64,000 nt of DNA from Trinickia violacea. GTDB lineage: Bacteria; Pseudomonadota; Gammaproteobacteria; Burkholderiales; Burkholderiaceae. Under the pieces are notes generated by a model, which saw only the letters and a list, made by a program, of their open reading frames with translations, had not been told where the DNA came from and did no database searches. The translations under genes and the position numbers were made by a program. How positions within the stretch are numbered: position 1 is the stretch's first letter; the number at the start of each line of letters is the position of its first letter. Below, in pieces: positions 8,970 through 16,477 of this stretch. The DNA is taken from positions 41,351-105,350 of the forward strand of contig NZ_CP040079.1 in the NCBI RefSeq assembly GCF_005280735.1. Reading direction: 5' to 3'.

Positions 8970-9905
8970 ATGACTTCCATGAGCAAGCAATTCCTGCAAC
9001 TCAATTTTCGCGATGACCGCAGCCGCCTGGCAGTACTGAGTGCCGAGGCAGTGCGAACGAGCTCCCGGTTCAGGTGGCAGTCTCTGCATTTCGAGACCCT
9101 GCAGGATCACATATTCGAGACAGTCGAGCATGTGATCCAGGAGCATTACCTTATGGTGAAGCTGAATCCGACTTCTAAGGCTGAACGGGTGCTGAATGGT
9201 GTACTGCGCCAAGAAATCCAGCGACGGGGCAGCACGGTGTATATTCCCAACGGCTGTTCGCATCGCGTGCGCTACGCGAGCCCACTCGGGCGTTTGCACC
9301 TAATGACGTTGCAGCCATCAATCGTCGATTCAGTGGCCTCGGAGATGGGCATCCATCATGTGGATATTCCGCCGCGCTTCGCGACTGAAGAAGATCGCTT
9401 CGTGCTCGAGGCGGCGGAATTGATTGATGCCGAACTGGCGTGCGGCAATCCACACGGTGCGTTGTTCGCGGAAACGTTCGCCCGGACACTGGCCGCCCAC
9501 ATCGTCACGCGCTACCGCGGTCCGTACAAGGTGAGCGGCAAACAACCGGCGCTCAACGCGACAAAGCTTAGTCGCCTGGATCAGTTCATCGAGGCGAATA
9601 TCACCTTATCGATTAGCCTGTCCGATCTGGCCAGCCAAATGGGGCTCAGCGAGTACTATTTTTGCCGCTGCTTCAAGCAGGCAACGGGTATGTCGCCTTA
9701 CCAGTATCTGCTGAAGAAGCGTATCGAACATGCGTGTTCCTGCCTGAGGCGCGAAGACATGTCGATTCAGGACGTGGCGTTCGCAAGTGGCTTCGGAGAC
9801 CCTGTACAGTTTTCTAAGCAGTTCCGGCGCACTCACGGCCTTACACCATCCGCATTTCGCGCTCGCTATGTCACCAAGGGATCCGCGCTCGTTGCGGTTA
9901 TCTGA
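8970..9905 (+). CDS. AraC-family transcriptional regulator
   Basis: This 311-residue regulator has a C-terminal double helix-turn-helix domain (about residues 205-305). It is recognisable from LSDLASQMGLSEYYFCRCFK and the AraC signature ending IQDVAFASGFGDPVQFSKQF and HGLTPSAFRARY. The first 190 residues look like a cupin-type effector-binding domain. GAGG lies just upstream of the ATG at 8970; the in-frame ATG at 8979 is also possible. It is transcribed toward the aminotransferase and the peptide-scaffold cluster and is the most likely local regulator of that cluster. The inducer is unknown. Confidence 0.85.
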   Translation: MTSMSKQFLQLNFRDDRSRLAVLSAEAVRTSSRFRWQSLHFETLQDHIFETVEHVIQEHYLMVKLNPTSKAERVLNGVLRQEIQRRGSTVYIPNGCSHRVRYASPLGRLHLMTLQPSIVDSVASEMGIHHVDIPPRFATEEDRFVLEAAELIDAELACGNPHGALFAETFARTLAAHIVTRYRGPYKVSGKQPALNATKLSRLDQFIEANITLSISLSDLASQMGLSEYYFCRCFKQATGMSPYQYLLKKRIEHACSCLRREDMSIQDVAFASGFGDPVQFSKQFRRTHGLTPSAFRARYVTKGSALVAVI

Positions 9906-10149
9906 ATTCGGGCGGCAGAGCAGGTCCTATGCGTCGGAACTGCCCCTTCTGTCACCGCTGCCGCGCGTGATCCAAAGAACAAAGAGTGCAATAAATCACT
10001 GGCATCGCAATTTTTAGCTATGGCGCATCCCGACGGGGCATTTAGTCTTGGAAGACCAATGCGACAAGGCCCGCCAGGGTTCGATGCGCATCATCGTCGG
10101 GCTACGGCGTGGGCCTTTGCGACAGGCTGACCAACCAAGAAACGTGTGT

Positions 10150-11319
10150 ATGCAATTCGATATTTCGCAGCGGGCGCAGCGCCTGACCTCGTCGGCCATC
10201 CGGGAAATCCTGAAGGTCACCGAGGATCCGTCGGTCATTTCGTTTGCAGGCGGTATTCCTTCGCCGCAGACTTTCCCGGTCGGCCTAATGAAAGAGGCGT
10301 GTGCACGAATCCTCGACTTCGCGCCACATGCGGCGCTCCAATATGCTCCGACTGAGGGCTATACACCGCTGCGCGAATGGATTGCCGAACGTCATGGTGT
10401 GACGGCGGACCGGGTGCTGATCACCACCGGCTCGCAACAGGCGCTCGACCTTCTTGCGAAAGTGCTAATTGACCCGGGTAGCCGGATCCTCGTCGAGAAC
10501 CCCACTTATCTCGGCGCGCTGCAGGCATTCTCGCTTTTCGAGCCAATCTTGACGCCGATCGAGTGCGATGGCGAGGGCATCGTGCCTGGAGCATTGACCG
10601 AGGAAACGATCCTCGGCGCACGCTTCGTTTATACGATGCCGAATTTCCAGAATCCGACTGGCCGCCGCCTGCCCGTGTCGCGTCGCAGGCAGCTCGTCGC
10701 GGCCATGAAGGCGGCGAACATCGTGGTGATCGAGGACGATCCCTACGGCGAACTGGACTATTCGGGCGAGCCGTTGCCGACATTGTTGTCGATGAATCCG
10801 GACGGCGTAGTCTATCTCGGATCGTTTTCGAAGATCATCGCACCGGGACTACGCGTCGGCTATGCGATCGCGCCGATGCCGCTGATCAAGAAGCTGGTGC
10901 AGACGAAGCAGGCGTCCGATCTGCACACATCTGGGTTCGCGCAGCGCATGGTCTATGAAGTACTCGACACGGGCTTTCTCGATGCGCACCTAAGCCAGAT
11001 TCGAGCGCTCTACATGGCACAGCGCGGTGCGATGCTGGCGTCACTCGCGTCCCACTGCGCGCTCTCTATGAGCTGGAATGCGCCGGAGGGTGGCATGTTT
11101 CTATGGGCGCGCGTTCCCGACTCTGTCGATGCCGTGCGCTTACTCGAAAAGTCGCTTGCGCATGAGAACGGATCGCGCGTCGCATTTGTGCCCGGTGCGC
11201 CATTCTATGCAGGCAAAGTCGATGCACACACGCTGCGGTTGTCGTTCGTCACCGTGCCGCCGGCTCGTATCGAGGAGGGCGTGGCACAGCTTGCATCGAC
11301 GCTCGCCATGTTGCTTTGA
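10150..11319 (+). CDS. PLP-dependent class I/II aminotransferase
   Basis: This 389-residue fold-type I enzyme has the expected motifs in order: TTGSQQALDLLAKVLIDPGS (cofactor phosphate region), NFQNPTGRRL, the EDDPYGEL Asp/Tyr pair, and GSFSKIIAPGLRVGY with the lysine that carries PLP. The opening AGGIPSPQTFP is typical of the LysN/2-aminoadipate and MocR-C-terminal group, which act on a range of amino acids. The start at 10150 fits the family N terminus; longer upstream readings have no support. It sits between the AraC gene and the CmoA-like gene. It may supply or consume an amino/keto acid for the pathway, but known 3-thiaglutamate biosynthesis as I recall it does not need one. Confidence 0.8.
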   Translation: MQFDISQRAQRLTSSAIREILKVTEDPSVISFAGGIPSPQTFPVGLMKEACARILDFAPHAALQYAPTEGYTPLREWIAERHGVTADRVLITTGSQQALDLLAKVLIDPGSRILVENPTYLGALQAFSLFEPILTPIECDGEGIVPGALTEETILGARFVYTMPNFQNPTGRRLPVSRRRQLVAAMKAANIVVIEDDPYGELDYSGEPLPTLLSMNPDGVVYLGSFSKIIAPGLRVGYAIAPMPLIKKLVQTKQASDLHTSGFAQRMVYEVLDTGFLDAHLSQIRALYMAQRGAMLASLASHCALSMSWNAPEGGMFLWARVPDSVDAVRLLEKSLAHENGSRVAFVPGAPFYAGKVDAHTLRLSFVTVPPARIEEGVAQLASTLAMLL

Positions 11320-11537
11320 GCATCAATCGCCACGGCCTGTCGCAGGTTCTTGCAATCGAAATCTACTTCAACAAACGCCTAGTGCGGCAAATTATGACTA
11401 GGTGGCGCCGCGAGTGACCAAATAATCTAGAACGCATTCGTTCTCGCCGATAATTCGAGTTGTGGACCGCGGCGCGTATGCACGGTCAAGGCGGAACGTT
11501 ACGGTGTGAATCGCGACGAACTTGGAACGAGCCCATC

Positions 11538-12293
11538 ATGGAAGAAACTCTGCAAGCTCAATCTGTCAACCGACCGCTCATTGTCGGCGATGGCATCGTC
11601 ACCGGAAACGCGTCTTGGAGCTTCGGCGGTGATACGGCTCGCCATTTCGAAGCTCATGTCTCGAAATCCGTTCCGCGCTACGCGGACGGTCATAGCATCG
11701 TGCTCGGGTTGAGCGATTTCTTTGTCAAACGCGATTCGGTCTGCTACGAAATCGGCTGCTCGACGGGCGCGCTCACGCGCCAACTCGCACAGCGCCATGC
11801 CGGGTCGGTGCGCTGGGTGGGGATCGATATCGAGGCCAACATGATCGACCAGGCAAAGCAGTACCTGGCGCAGATGTCGCCGCAGCCGGACAATGTTGAG
11901 TATCTCGTCGGCGATGCACTGACATTTGAGTATGAGCCGAGCGATCTGATCGTCGCATACTACACGGCACAGTTCATCGCGCCGCGTGTGCGGCAGGAAT
12001 TGATCAATCGCATCCATCAGTCGTTGAACTGGGGTGGTGCGTTCCTGCTATTCGAAAAAGTGCGTGCGCCCGACGCGCGGTTCCAGGATATTGCGAGCGG
12101 TCTGTACGTCGACTACAAGCTCGAGCAGGGATATGCGTCCGACGAAATCATTGCGAAATCAAAGAGCCTTAAAGGCGTGCTCGAGCCGTTCTCAAGCCAG
12201 GGCAATGTCGATATGTTGCGACGAGCAGGCTTCGCCGACGTGATGACAATCTTCAAGCACGTGTGCTTCGAAGGCTTTTTCTGCATCAAGTAG
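11538..12293 (+). CDS. CmoA-like SAM enzyme, candidate carboxy-SAM synthase
   Basis: This 251-residue Rossmann protein resembles E. coli CmoA along its length: SWSFGGDTARHF matches CmoA DWTFDERVAEVF, SVPRYAD matches SVPGYSN, EIGCSTGALT (71-80) matches DLGCSLGAAT, and FLLFEKV matches LVLSEKF. CmoA turns SAM and prephenate into carboxy-SAM. In the tgl pathway carboxy-SAM is the donor for S-carboxymethylation of a peptide-bound mercaptoglycine. An ungapped comparison puts Ser208, followed by Lys209, at the position of CmoA Arg199, which I recall contacts the cofactor carboxylate. The enzyme could therefore use Lys209 instead, be the transferase, or be an ordinary methyltransferase. The ATG at 11538 gives the family-like length. 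Confidence 0.75.
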   Translation: MEETLQAQSVNRPLIVGDGIVTGNASWSFGGDTARHFEAHVSKSVPRYADGHSIVLGLSDFFVKRDSVCYEIGCSTGALTRQLAQRHAGSVRWVGIDIEANMIDQAKQYLAQMSPQPDNVEYLVGDALTFEYEPSDLIVAYYTAQFIAPRVRQELINRIHQSLNWGGAFLLFEKVRAPDARFQDIASGLYVDYKLEQGYASDEIIAKSKSLKGVLEPFSSQGNVDMLRRAGFADVMTIFKHVCFEGFFCIK

Positions 12294-12317
12294 CGCTGAG
12301 CGCTTCCTGTCTACTCG

Positions 12318-13277
12318 ATGAATCACCTCAGCGCCTATCTCGAGGCCATCGGCATTGTCGACGGCGTCACTTCTCAGTCCATCGCCTGCGAGGTCTGCGG
12401 TCACACCGGCTATGAAATCGTTGTCGATTCAGTGGCAACGACGGAAGGGCGCTTTGACCGCCTTCCTGTCGTCGCGTGCGAATTATGTGGTTTCCTTTAT
12501 CAGAATCCGCGCTTTAATGCTGCGTTCTATCAGGCTTACTATGAGCGCTATTACCGTCAGGCGCTGTTTGGGCAGACGCAACCGGAGCGCGATTTCGTCC
12601 TGGATCAGATGCGGCGCGGCGAGTTTCTGTACCGCAGTCTCGCCGCCTATTTGCCGCCAACTGGACACTTGCTTGACGTCGGATGCTCGGCCGGCGGCAT
12701 GATGGTGCCATTCGCGAGGCGCGGTTGGATTGTCGCCGGTAACGATCCTGACGCCGCTTACGCGGAATTTGGAAGCAAGCAGTTGCAATTGCGGATCGAC
12801 GTGGTCGCTGCTGAGAATATGCGCTTGCCGGACGCGCAATTCGATCTAATCGTGATCATCGGCTCGCTCGAGCATGCATACGACATCAACCGCGTGCTCG
12901 CGCTCTGTCGGAAAGCGTGCGCGCCCGACGGGCTGCTTCTGATCGAAGGGCGCGCGTTCGGCTATGGCGTGCTCAATGGGCACTTCAGCCATAATCACCG
13001 CCGCTACCTGACGATCGAATCGATCGAGATGTTGATGCTGCGCCACGGCTGGGAACCGGTCCTGTCCACTGACGCACCGCTGTGTGGGCCAACGCGACCC
13101 GGCGGCGTACATGTGCTCGGTAAGGCGAGCACATCGATGAGTGTCAATGCGCTTGTCGATCTTATTCCTGTGCGTTGGCCGGAACATGGCGCACGCACGA
13201 GACATGCGCTTACGAATCTGACGGGCTTTGTGGGCGCGGCAGTCTCATCCGCTCACGTAACCGGGGCACCTTCATGA
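12318..13277 (+). CDS. Zinc-ribbon class I SAM-dependent transferase
   Basis: This 319-residue protein has an N-terminal zinc ribbon (C24-x2-C27 and C54-x2-C57). A class I methyltransferase fold follows, with glycine motif LLDVGCSAGG (118-127) and the post-motif GSLEHAYD. It lies 24 bp after the CmoA-like gene, and its stop overlaps the protease start by ATGA, so the genes are co-transcribed. In a tgl-like scheme it would move the carboxymethyl (or a methyl) group onto the peptide-bound thiol; it could equally act on another position. This family architecture is common in natural-product clusters, so the substrate is inferred from context only. Confidence 0.75.
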   Translation: MNHLSAYLEAIGIVDGVTSQSIACEVCGHTGYEIVVDSVATTEGRFDRLPVVACELCGFLYQNPRFNAAFYQAYYERYYRQALFGQTQPERDFVLDQMRRGEFLYRSLAAYLPPTGHLLDVGCSAGGMMVPFARRGWIVAGNDPDAAYAEFGSKQLQLRIDVVAAENMRLPDAQFDLIVIIGSLEHAYDINRVLALCRKACAPDGLLLIEGRAFGYGVLNGHFSHNHRRYLTIESIEMLMLRHGWEPVLSTDAPLCGPTRPGGVHVLGKASTSMSVNALVDLIPVRWPEHGARTRHALTNLTGFVGAAVSSAHVTGAPS

Positions 13278-14416
13278 GCGACGCGACGGCAGGGGAGTGT
13301 GAAGCCTCTGGCCTGCGCACGTACGCGGTGTTCCGTTCTGACTTGCGGATATTCACCCCGAAGGCCGACGACCCCGATCGCCGATACACGATCTATGATC
13401 CGGCAAGCGACTTGTCGTACTACCTCGGCGCGAGCGAGCTCTCCATCGCGCGGCGTTTCGATGGCACACGAAGCGCCGCTGAAATCTCGGCAAGCCTCAG
13501 GTCGCAGCGGATTGCCATATCCGACGAAAAGGTCGCCGAGTTCGAGAGACGCTTGTTCCAACTTGGCCTACTCGCCGTGCCGGGCGTGCGCGCCACACGG
13601 GTGCGCGATCCGGCAACCGGAATCAGCTATGGTCCACTGAAGGCCGCGCTGTCGATTCCGCTAGTACGTTTTGCGCCCGAGCGGTTGCTTGATGCCGTTT
13701 TCGCGCGTGTGCCATGGCTCTGTTCGAGCGTCTTTGTGTACAGCGGGCTCATTGTCATCATTTTGGCACTGGTCTGCGTGGTTTCGCACTTCGGCGCGTT
13801 CGAGAACGATGTGGCCGGTGTCTATGCGCACAGCTGGCATTGGCTGCTATGGCATTACCCGGTCGTCGTCGCGTCAATTGCGGTTCACGAACTTGGTCAT
13901 GCGCTGGCGTGCCGCGCGTATAGGGTGCGCATTACCGATTTCGGCATTGCGGTCTATCTGTTGCTCGCCAGCGGCTGGGCCCGTCCGCTGCAGCGGGACT
14001 GGTCGGCGCTTTCGCAGCGCGCGCGGATCGTGACGATCATCATGGGTCCATATGCGAGCTTGCTGTTCGTCGCGCTTGGGGTCGGCGTGTGGAACTGGGC
14101 ACCGCACGAAAGCGCTGCCCATACACTCGGAGTCGTGATGGCAGTCAGCGCAGCGGCTGCGCTCGTGCCGACGCTGCTGCCGATCTTCAACGGCGACACA
14201 TATCTCGCGATCACGGAGTACTTCGGCGTGCCACGCCTGCGGCAACGCGCGTTCCGCTATGTGCGCAGCCGATTGCTGCGCCAGCCAGGAGGCGAAGCGC
14301 CCGCCCGCGCACGTCGCACGCTCTACTGGGTGACAGTGGTTGGTACAGCCGTCGGTTGGGTCATGGCCTGGACGTGGCTGGCCTACGGCGTCGTGCGTTT
14401 GCTTTCTACGATGTGA
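13274..14416 (+). CDS. M50-type membrane metalloprotease with PqqD-like N-terminal domain
   Basis: This 380-residue protein starts with about 100 residues resembling the PqqD/RRE peptide-binding fold (LSIARRFDGTRSAAEIS to RLFQLGLL). Several membrane segments follow, and a zinc site HELGH at 205-209. A later FNGDTYLAI near residue 300 could give the third ligand, as in site-2-protease relatives. The start overlaps the upstream stop (ATGA). By analogy with TglG I infer that it recognises the modified scaffold peptide through the PqqD-like domain and releases the C-terminal modified residue at the membrane. The precursor gene begins 73 bp downstream. Confidence 0.75.
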   Translation: MSDATAGECEASGLRTYAVFRSDLRIFTPKADDPDRRYTIYDPASDLSYYLGASELSIARRFDGTRSAAEISASLRSQRIAISDEKVAEFERRLFQLGLLAVPGVRATRVRDPATGISYGPLKAALSIPLVRFAPERLLDAVFARVPWLCSSVFVYSGLIVIILALVCVVSHFGAFENDVAGVYAHSWHWLLWHYPVVVASIAVHELGHALACRAYRVRITDFGIAVYLLLASGWARPLQRDWSALSQRARIVTIIMGPYASLLFVALGVGVWNWAPHESAAHTLGVVMAVSAAAALVPTLLPIFNGDTYLAITEYFGVPRLRQRAFRYVRSRLLRQPGGEAPARARRTLYWVTVVGTAVGWVMAWTWLAYGVVRLLSTM

Positions 14417-14489
14417 CGAGCCTGTTCGGCGCGTCATGCATCGATATCCCGTGGGCCCTGCCCGTGCTTTTTCTCACTAGGAGAGTGTC

Positions 14490-14669
14490 ATGTCCAATTT
14501 GCCAAACGATTCCGTGTCGCCTGAAGCGACCGATCATTCGCTCAATGCGCAAGCCGAAGCTGCCCTGTCGGCAAATGCACAGGCTCAGGACGCAGAGCCC
14601 GGTTCGTGCATGTTCGAGGATTTCAATCTCGACGATATTGAAGTGATTGAAAGCAAAGTGTTTGCGTGA
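14490..14669 (+). CDS. Scaffold (precursor) peptide for C-terminal amino-acid extension
   Basis: This 59-residue acidic peptide starts MSNLPNDSVSPEA and ends FNLDDIEVIESKVFA. AGGAGAG lies just upstream of the ATG. It sits between the protease and the MNIO oxidase, where RiPP precursors usually sit. The FNLD box resembles the leader motif that class I LanB enzymes bind, but no Ser/Thr/Cys-rich core follows: after FNLD only 12 residues remain. That is unlike a lanthipeptide and fits a reusable scaffold to whose C-terminal Ala an amino acid is added. The acidic C-terminal half and KVFA ending agree with what I recall of TglA. The only Cys (residue 40) is internal. Confidence 0.8.
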   Translation: MSNLPNDSVSPEATDHSLNAQAEAALSANAQAQDAEPGSCMFEDFNLDDIEVIESKVFA

Positions 14670-14675
14670 TTCGGC

Positions 14676-15635
14676 ATGGGTCCGTCGACGATGCATGGGA
14701 ATGCTCAGCAACCGGTATTTCACAAGCCCGCACCGATTGGTGTGGGCATTCAATACAACCCTGAGATTCTCGATTGGTTTCCGTTCGAGTCACTGGAAGT
14801 TGACCTGTTCGAGATTCTGCTCGACAACGTGATGGCGCCGCTCGACGGGCCGCATCTGATCAAACCAGCAGCGCGCAAAATGCTTGAGCGCCTGCGCGCT
14901 CGTTGCACGCTGCTTGCGCATTCGAACTATGGGTGCGAGTTTGGTTTCGGCTCGCTCGAACAAACCGCGGCGGTGCGTCGCCACGTGCCGATTGCGCAGG
15001 CGATCGGGAGCCCATGGGTGGCCGATCACTGCTTTTATGGCGACGATTCGTGGCTCGACATCTGGAGTAGCCCGGTGCAATTTTCGCAGCGCGAGATCAA
15101 GCGCTGCGCTGAGCGGGCGGCTGCCTTGCAGGCACGCTACTGCATGCCGCTGGCCCACGAGAACGCGGCCTACTATCTGGCCTGCCCGGGCTCGGAAATG
15201 CGCGAAGCCGAATTTATCGCAGGGCTCGTCGAGGAAGCAGGAACCTTCATCCACCTCGATTTGCACAACATCTATACGAACTCGCTGAACCTGCCGGAGT
15301 TCGATGTGCGTGACTACCTGAATACAATTCCGCTCGAACGCGTAATCGCCGTGCATTTGGCTGGTGGCAGCTGGCACGGCGGCCTCTACCACGATTGGCA
15401 CGATTCGCCGATCCCAGAGCCCGTCTGGGAGCTCTATGAGGAGCTCCTTTCGCGCGCGCAGCCGTGTGCGGTCATCCTCGAATACCAAGGTCAGGCGCAT
15501 CATCCGGATACGCGCGTGCTTGGCGGGCAGGACGACGGCGACATGATCGTCGCCGATCTCGAGCGTGCGCGTGCACTCTGGAATCGGTATCGGCCTGTGG
15601 TCGTGCGGCCTGTCGAACTGGAGACTGCGCGATGA
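14676..15635 (+). CDS. DUF692/MNIO multinuclear iron oxidase (TglH/MbnB-like)
   Basis: This 319-residue TIM-barrel protein carries the metal-ligand motifs of the DUF692 family: H82 in LAHSNYG, H118, E162 in HENAAYY, D195/H197 in HLDLHNIYTNSLN, H227 in VHLAGGSW, and H239/H242 with DSPIPEPVWELY. MNIOs use two or three irons and O2 to oxidise cysteines in peptides; TglH excises the beta-carbon of a C-terminal Cys as formate. Only six bases separate it from the precursor stop, and its stop overlaps the next start (ATGA). The ATG at 14676 is used, with ATG 14691 an alternative. Confidence 0.9.
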   Translation: MGPSTMHGNAQQPVFHKPAPIGVGIQYNPEILDWFPFESLEVDLFEILLDNVMAPLDGPHLIKPAARKMLERLRARCTLLAHSNYGCEFGFGSLEQTAAVRRHVPIAQAIGSPWVADHCFYGDDSWLDIWSSPVQFSQREIKRCAERAAALQARYCMPLAHENAAYYLACPGSEMREAEFIAGLVEEAGTFIHLDLHNIYTNSLNLPEFDVRDYLNTIPLERVIAVHLAGGSWHGGLYHDWHDSPIPEPVWELYEELLSRAQPCAVILEYQGQAHHPDTRVLGGQDDGDMIVADLERARALWNRYRPVVVRPVELETAR

Positions 15636-16477
15636 ATCCGCAAACCGTGTGGCATGTGTGGCGACGGATTCTGCGCGAGCCCGACCTGCAGCATGCGCTG
15701 TTCGCCGCGGGCGAATCCGCGCCTGACCTGAGCGATTTCGCCTTAAACAAGGACGAGTGTGAAGCAGCGTTGGCCTACGCGCGACAGAGCGATCGTGCGA
15801 TGTGGTTCGTGACGAACTATCGCTTTCGGCTTGCCAACTCCTTCCTGAATGCGCTCGAGACAGGCGCGCCATTGACGCTTCGCGCCATACTCAGGCGAGG
15901 TGCCGATATCCAGACCCTCAGCCACGCGTTCCTGGACCGTCACGCGTGGAAGGATTACGGACCGTATGTCCACGCGTATTGCCACGACGCGCTCAGGTTC
16001 CTCAGCGAGCAGCAGGATGTCATGGCAATCGCAGGGATGGCGGAACTGATCGCGTTTGAACGCGACACGGTGGCATGGCTGATCGCGCTCGACGCCATGC
16101 CGTCGTCGGCCACGGCCGATGGGCTGCTTGCTGGCGTCATCGAGCGCACTCGATTTGCCCGCTATCACCGCAGCAGTATGCGCTTGTCGGCGTGGCTTCG
16201 CGATAAGACCCTGCTTGGCAAGGTGCCGCTCGAAGCCGGGATTGAACACTACCTTGTTTATCTCCCCAATCCACAAGGCGCGGTGCGCTTCGCGCTCATA
16301 CCGCCTCGTGCCGCCGCGATTTACGACGCGCTTGACGAGGCCCGCTCGCGCGCAGTGCTACCCGACGTGTTGCGCGCGCGGGGACACGCGATGCATACGA
16401 GTCAAGACGACGAATGTCTTGCAATGCTTGCGCGGTACCATGCGATTCGCATCAGCACGGGAGGCGAGGCGTCATGA
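15632..16477 (+). CDS. MNIO partner protein (TglI-like)
   Basis: This 281-residue protein begins MNPQTVWHVWRRILREPDLQ. MNIO enzymes nearly always come with a partner that binds the substrate peptide, and this gene overlaps the MNIO gene by ATGA and the ligase gene by ATGA, so translation is coupled. I see no catalytic motif, only a mostly helical N-terminal part and a mixed C-terminal part. From position and size I infer that it presents the scaffold peptide to the oxidase. Sequence similarity to TglI itself is not something I can confirm by eye. Confidence 0.65.
   Translation: MNPQTVWHVWRRILREPDLQHALFAAGESAPDLSDFALNKDECEAALAYARQSDRAMWFVTNYRFRLANSFLNALETGAPLTLRAILRRGADIQTLSHAFLDRHAWKDYGPYVHAYCHDALRFLSEQQDVMAIAGMAELIAFERDTVAWLIALDAMPSSATADGLLAGVIERTRFARYHRSSMRLSAWLRDKTLLGKVPLEAGIEHYLVYLPNPQGAVRFALIPPRAAAIYDALDEARSRAVLPDVLRARGHAMHTSQDDECLAMLARYHAIRISTGGEAS

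Noticed and set aside
14790..15872. 360-codon minus-strand frame opposite the MNIO gene
   Set aside because: The plus strand carries clear MNIO motifs and ATGA-coupled starts; the antisense frame has none.
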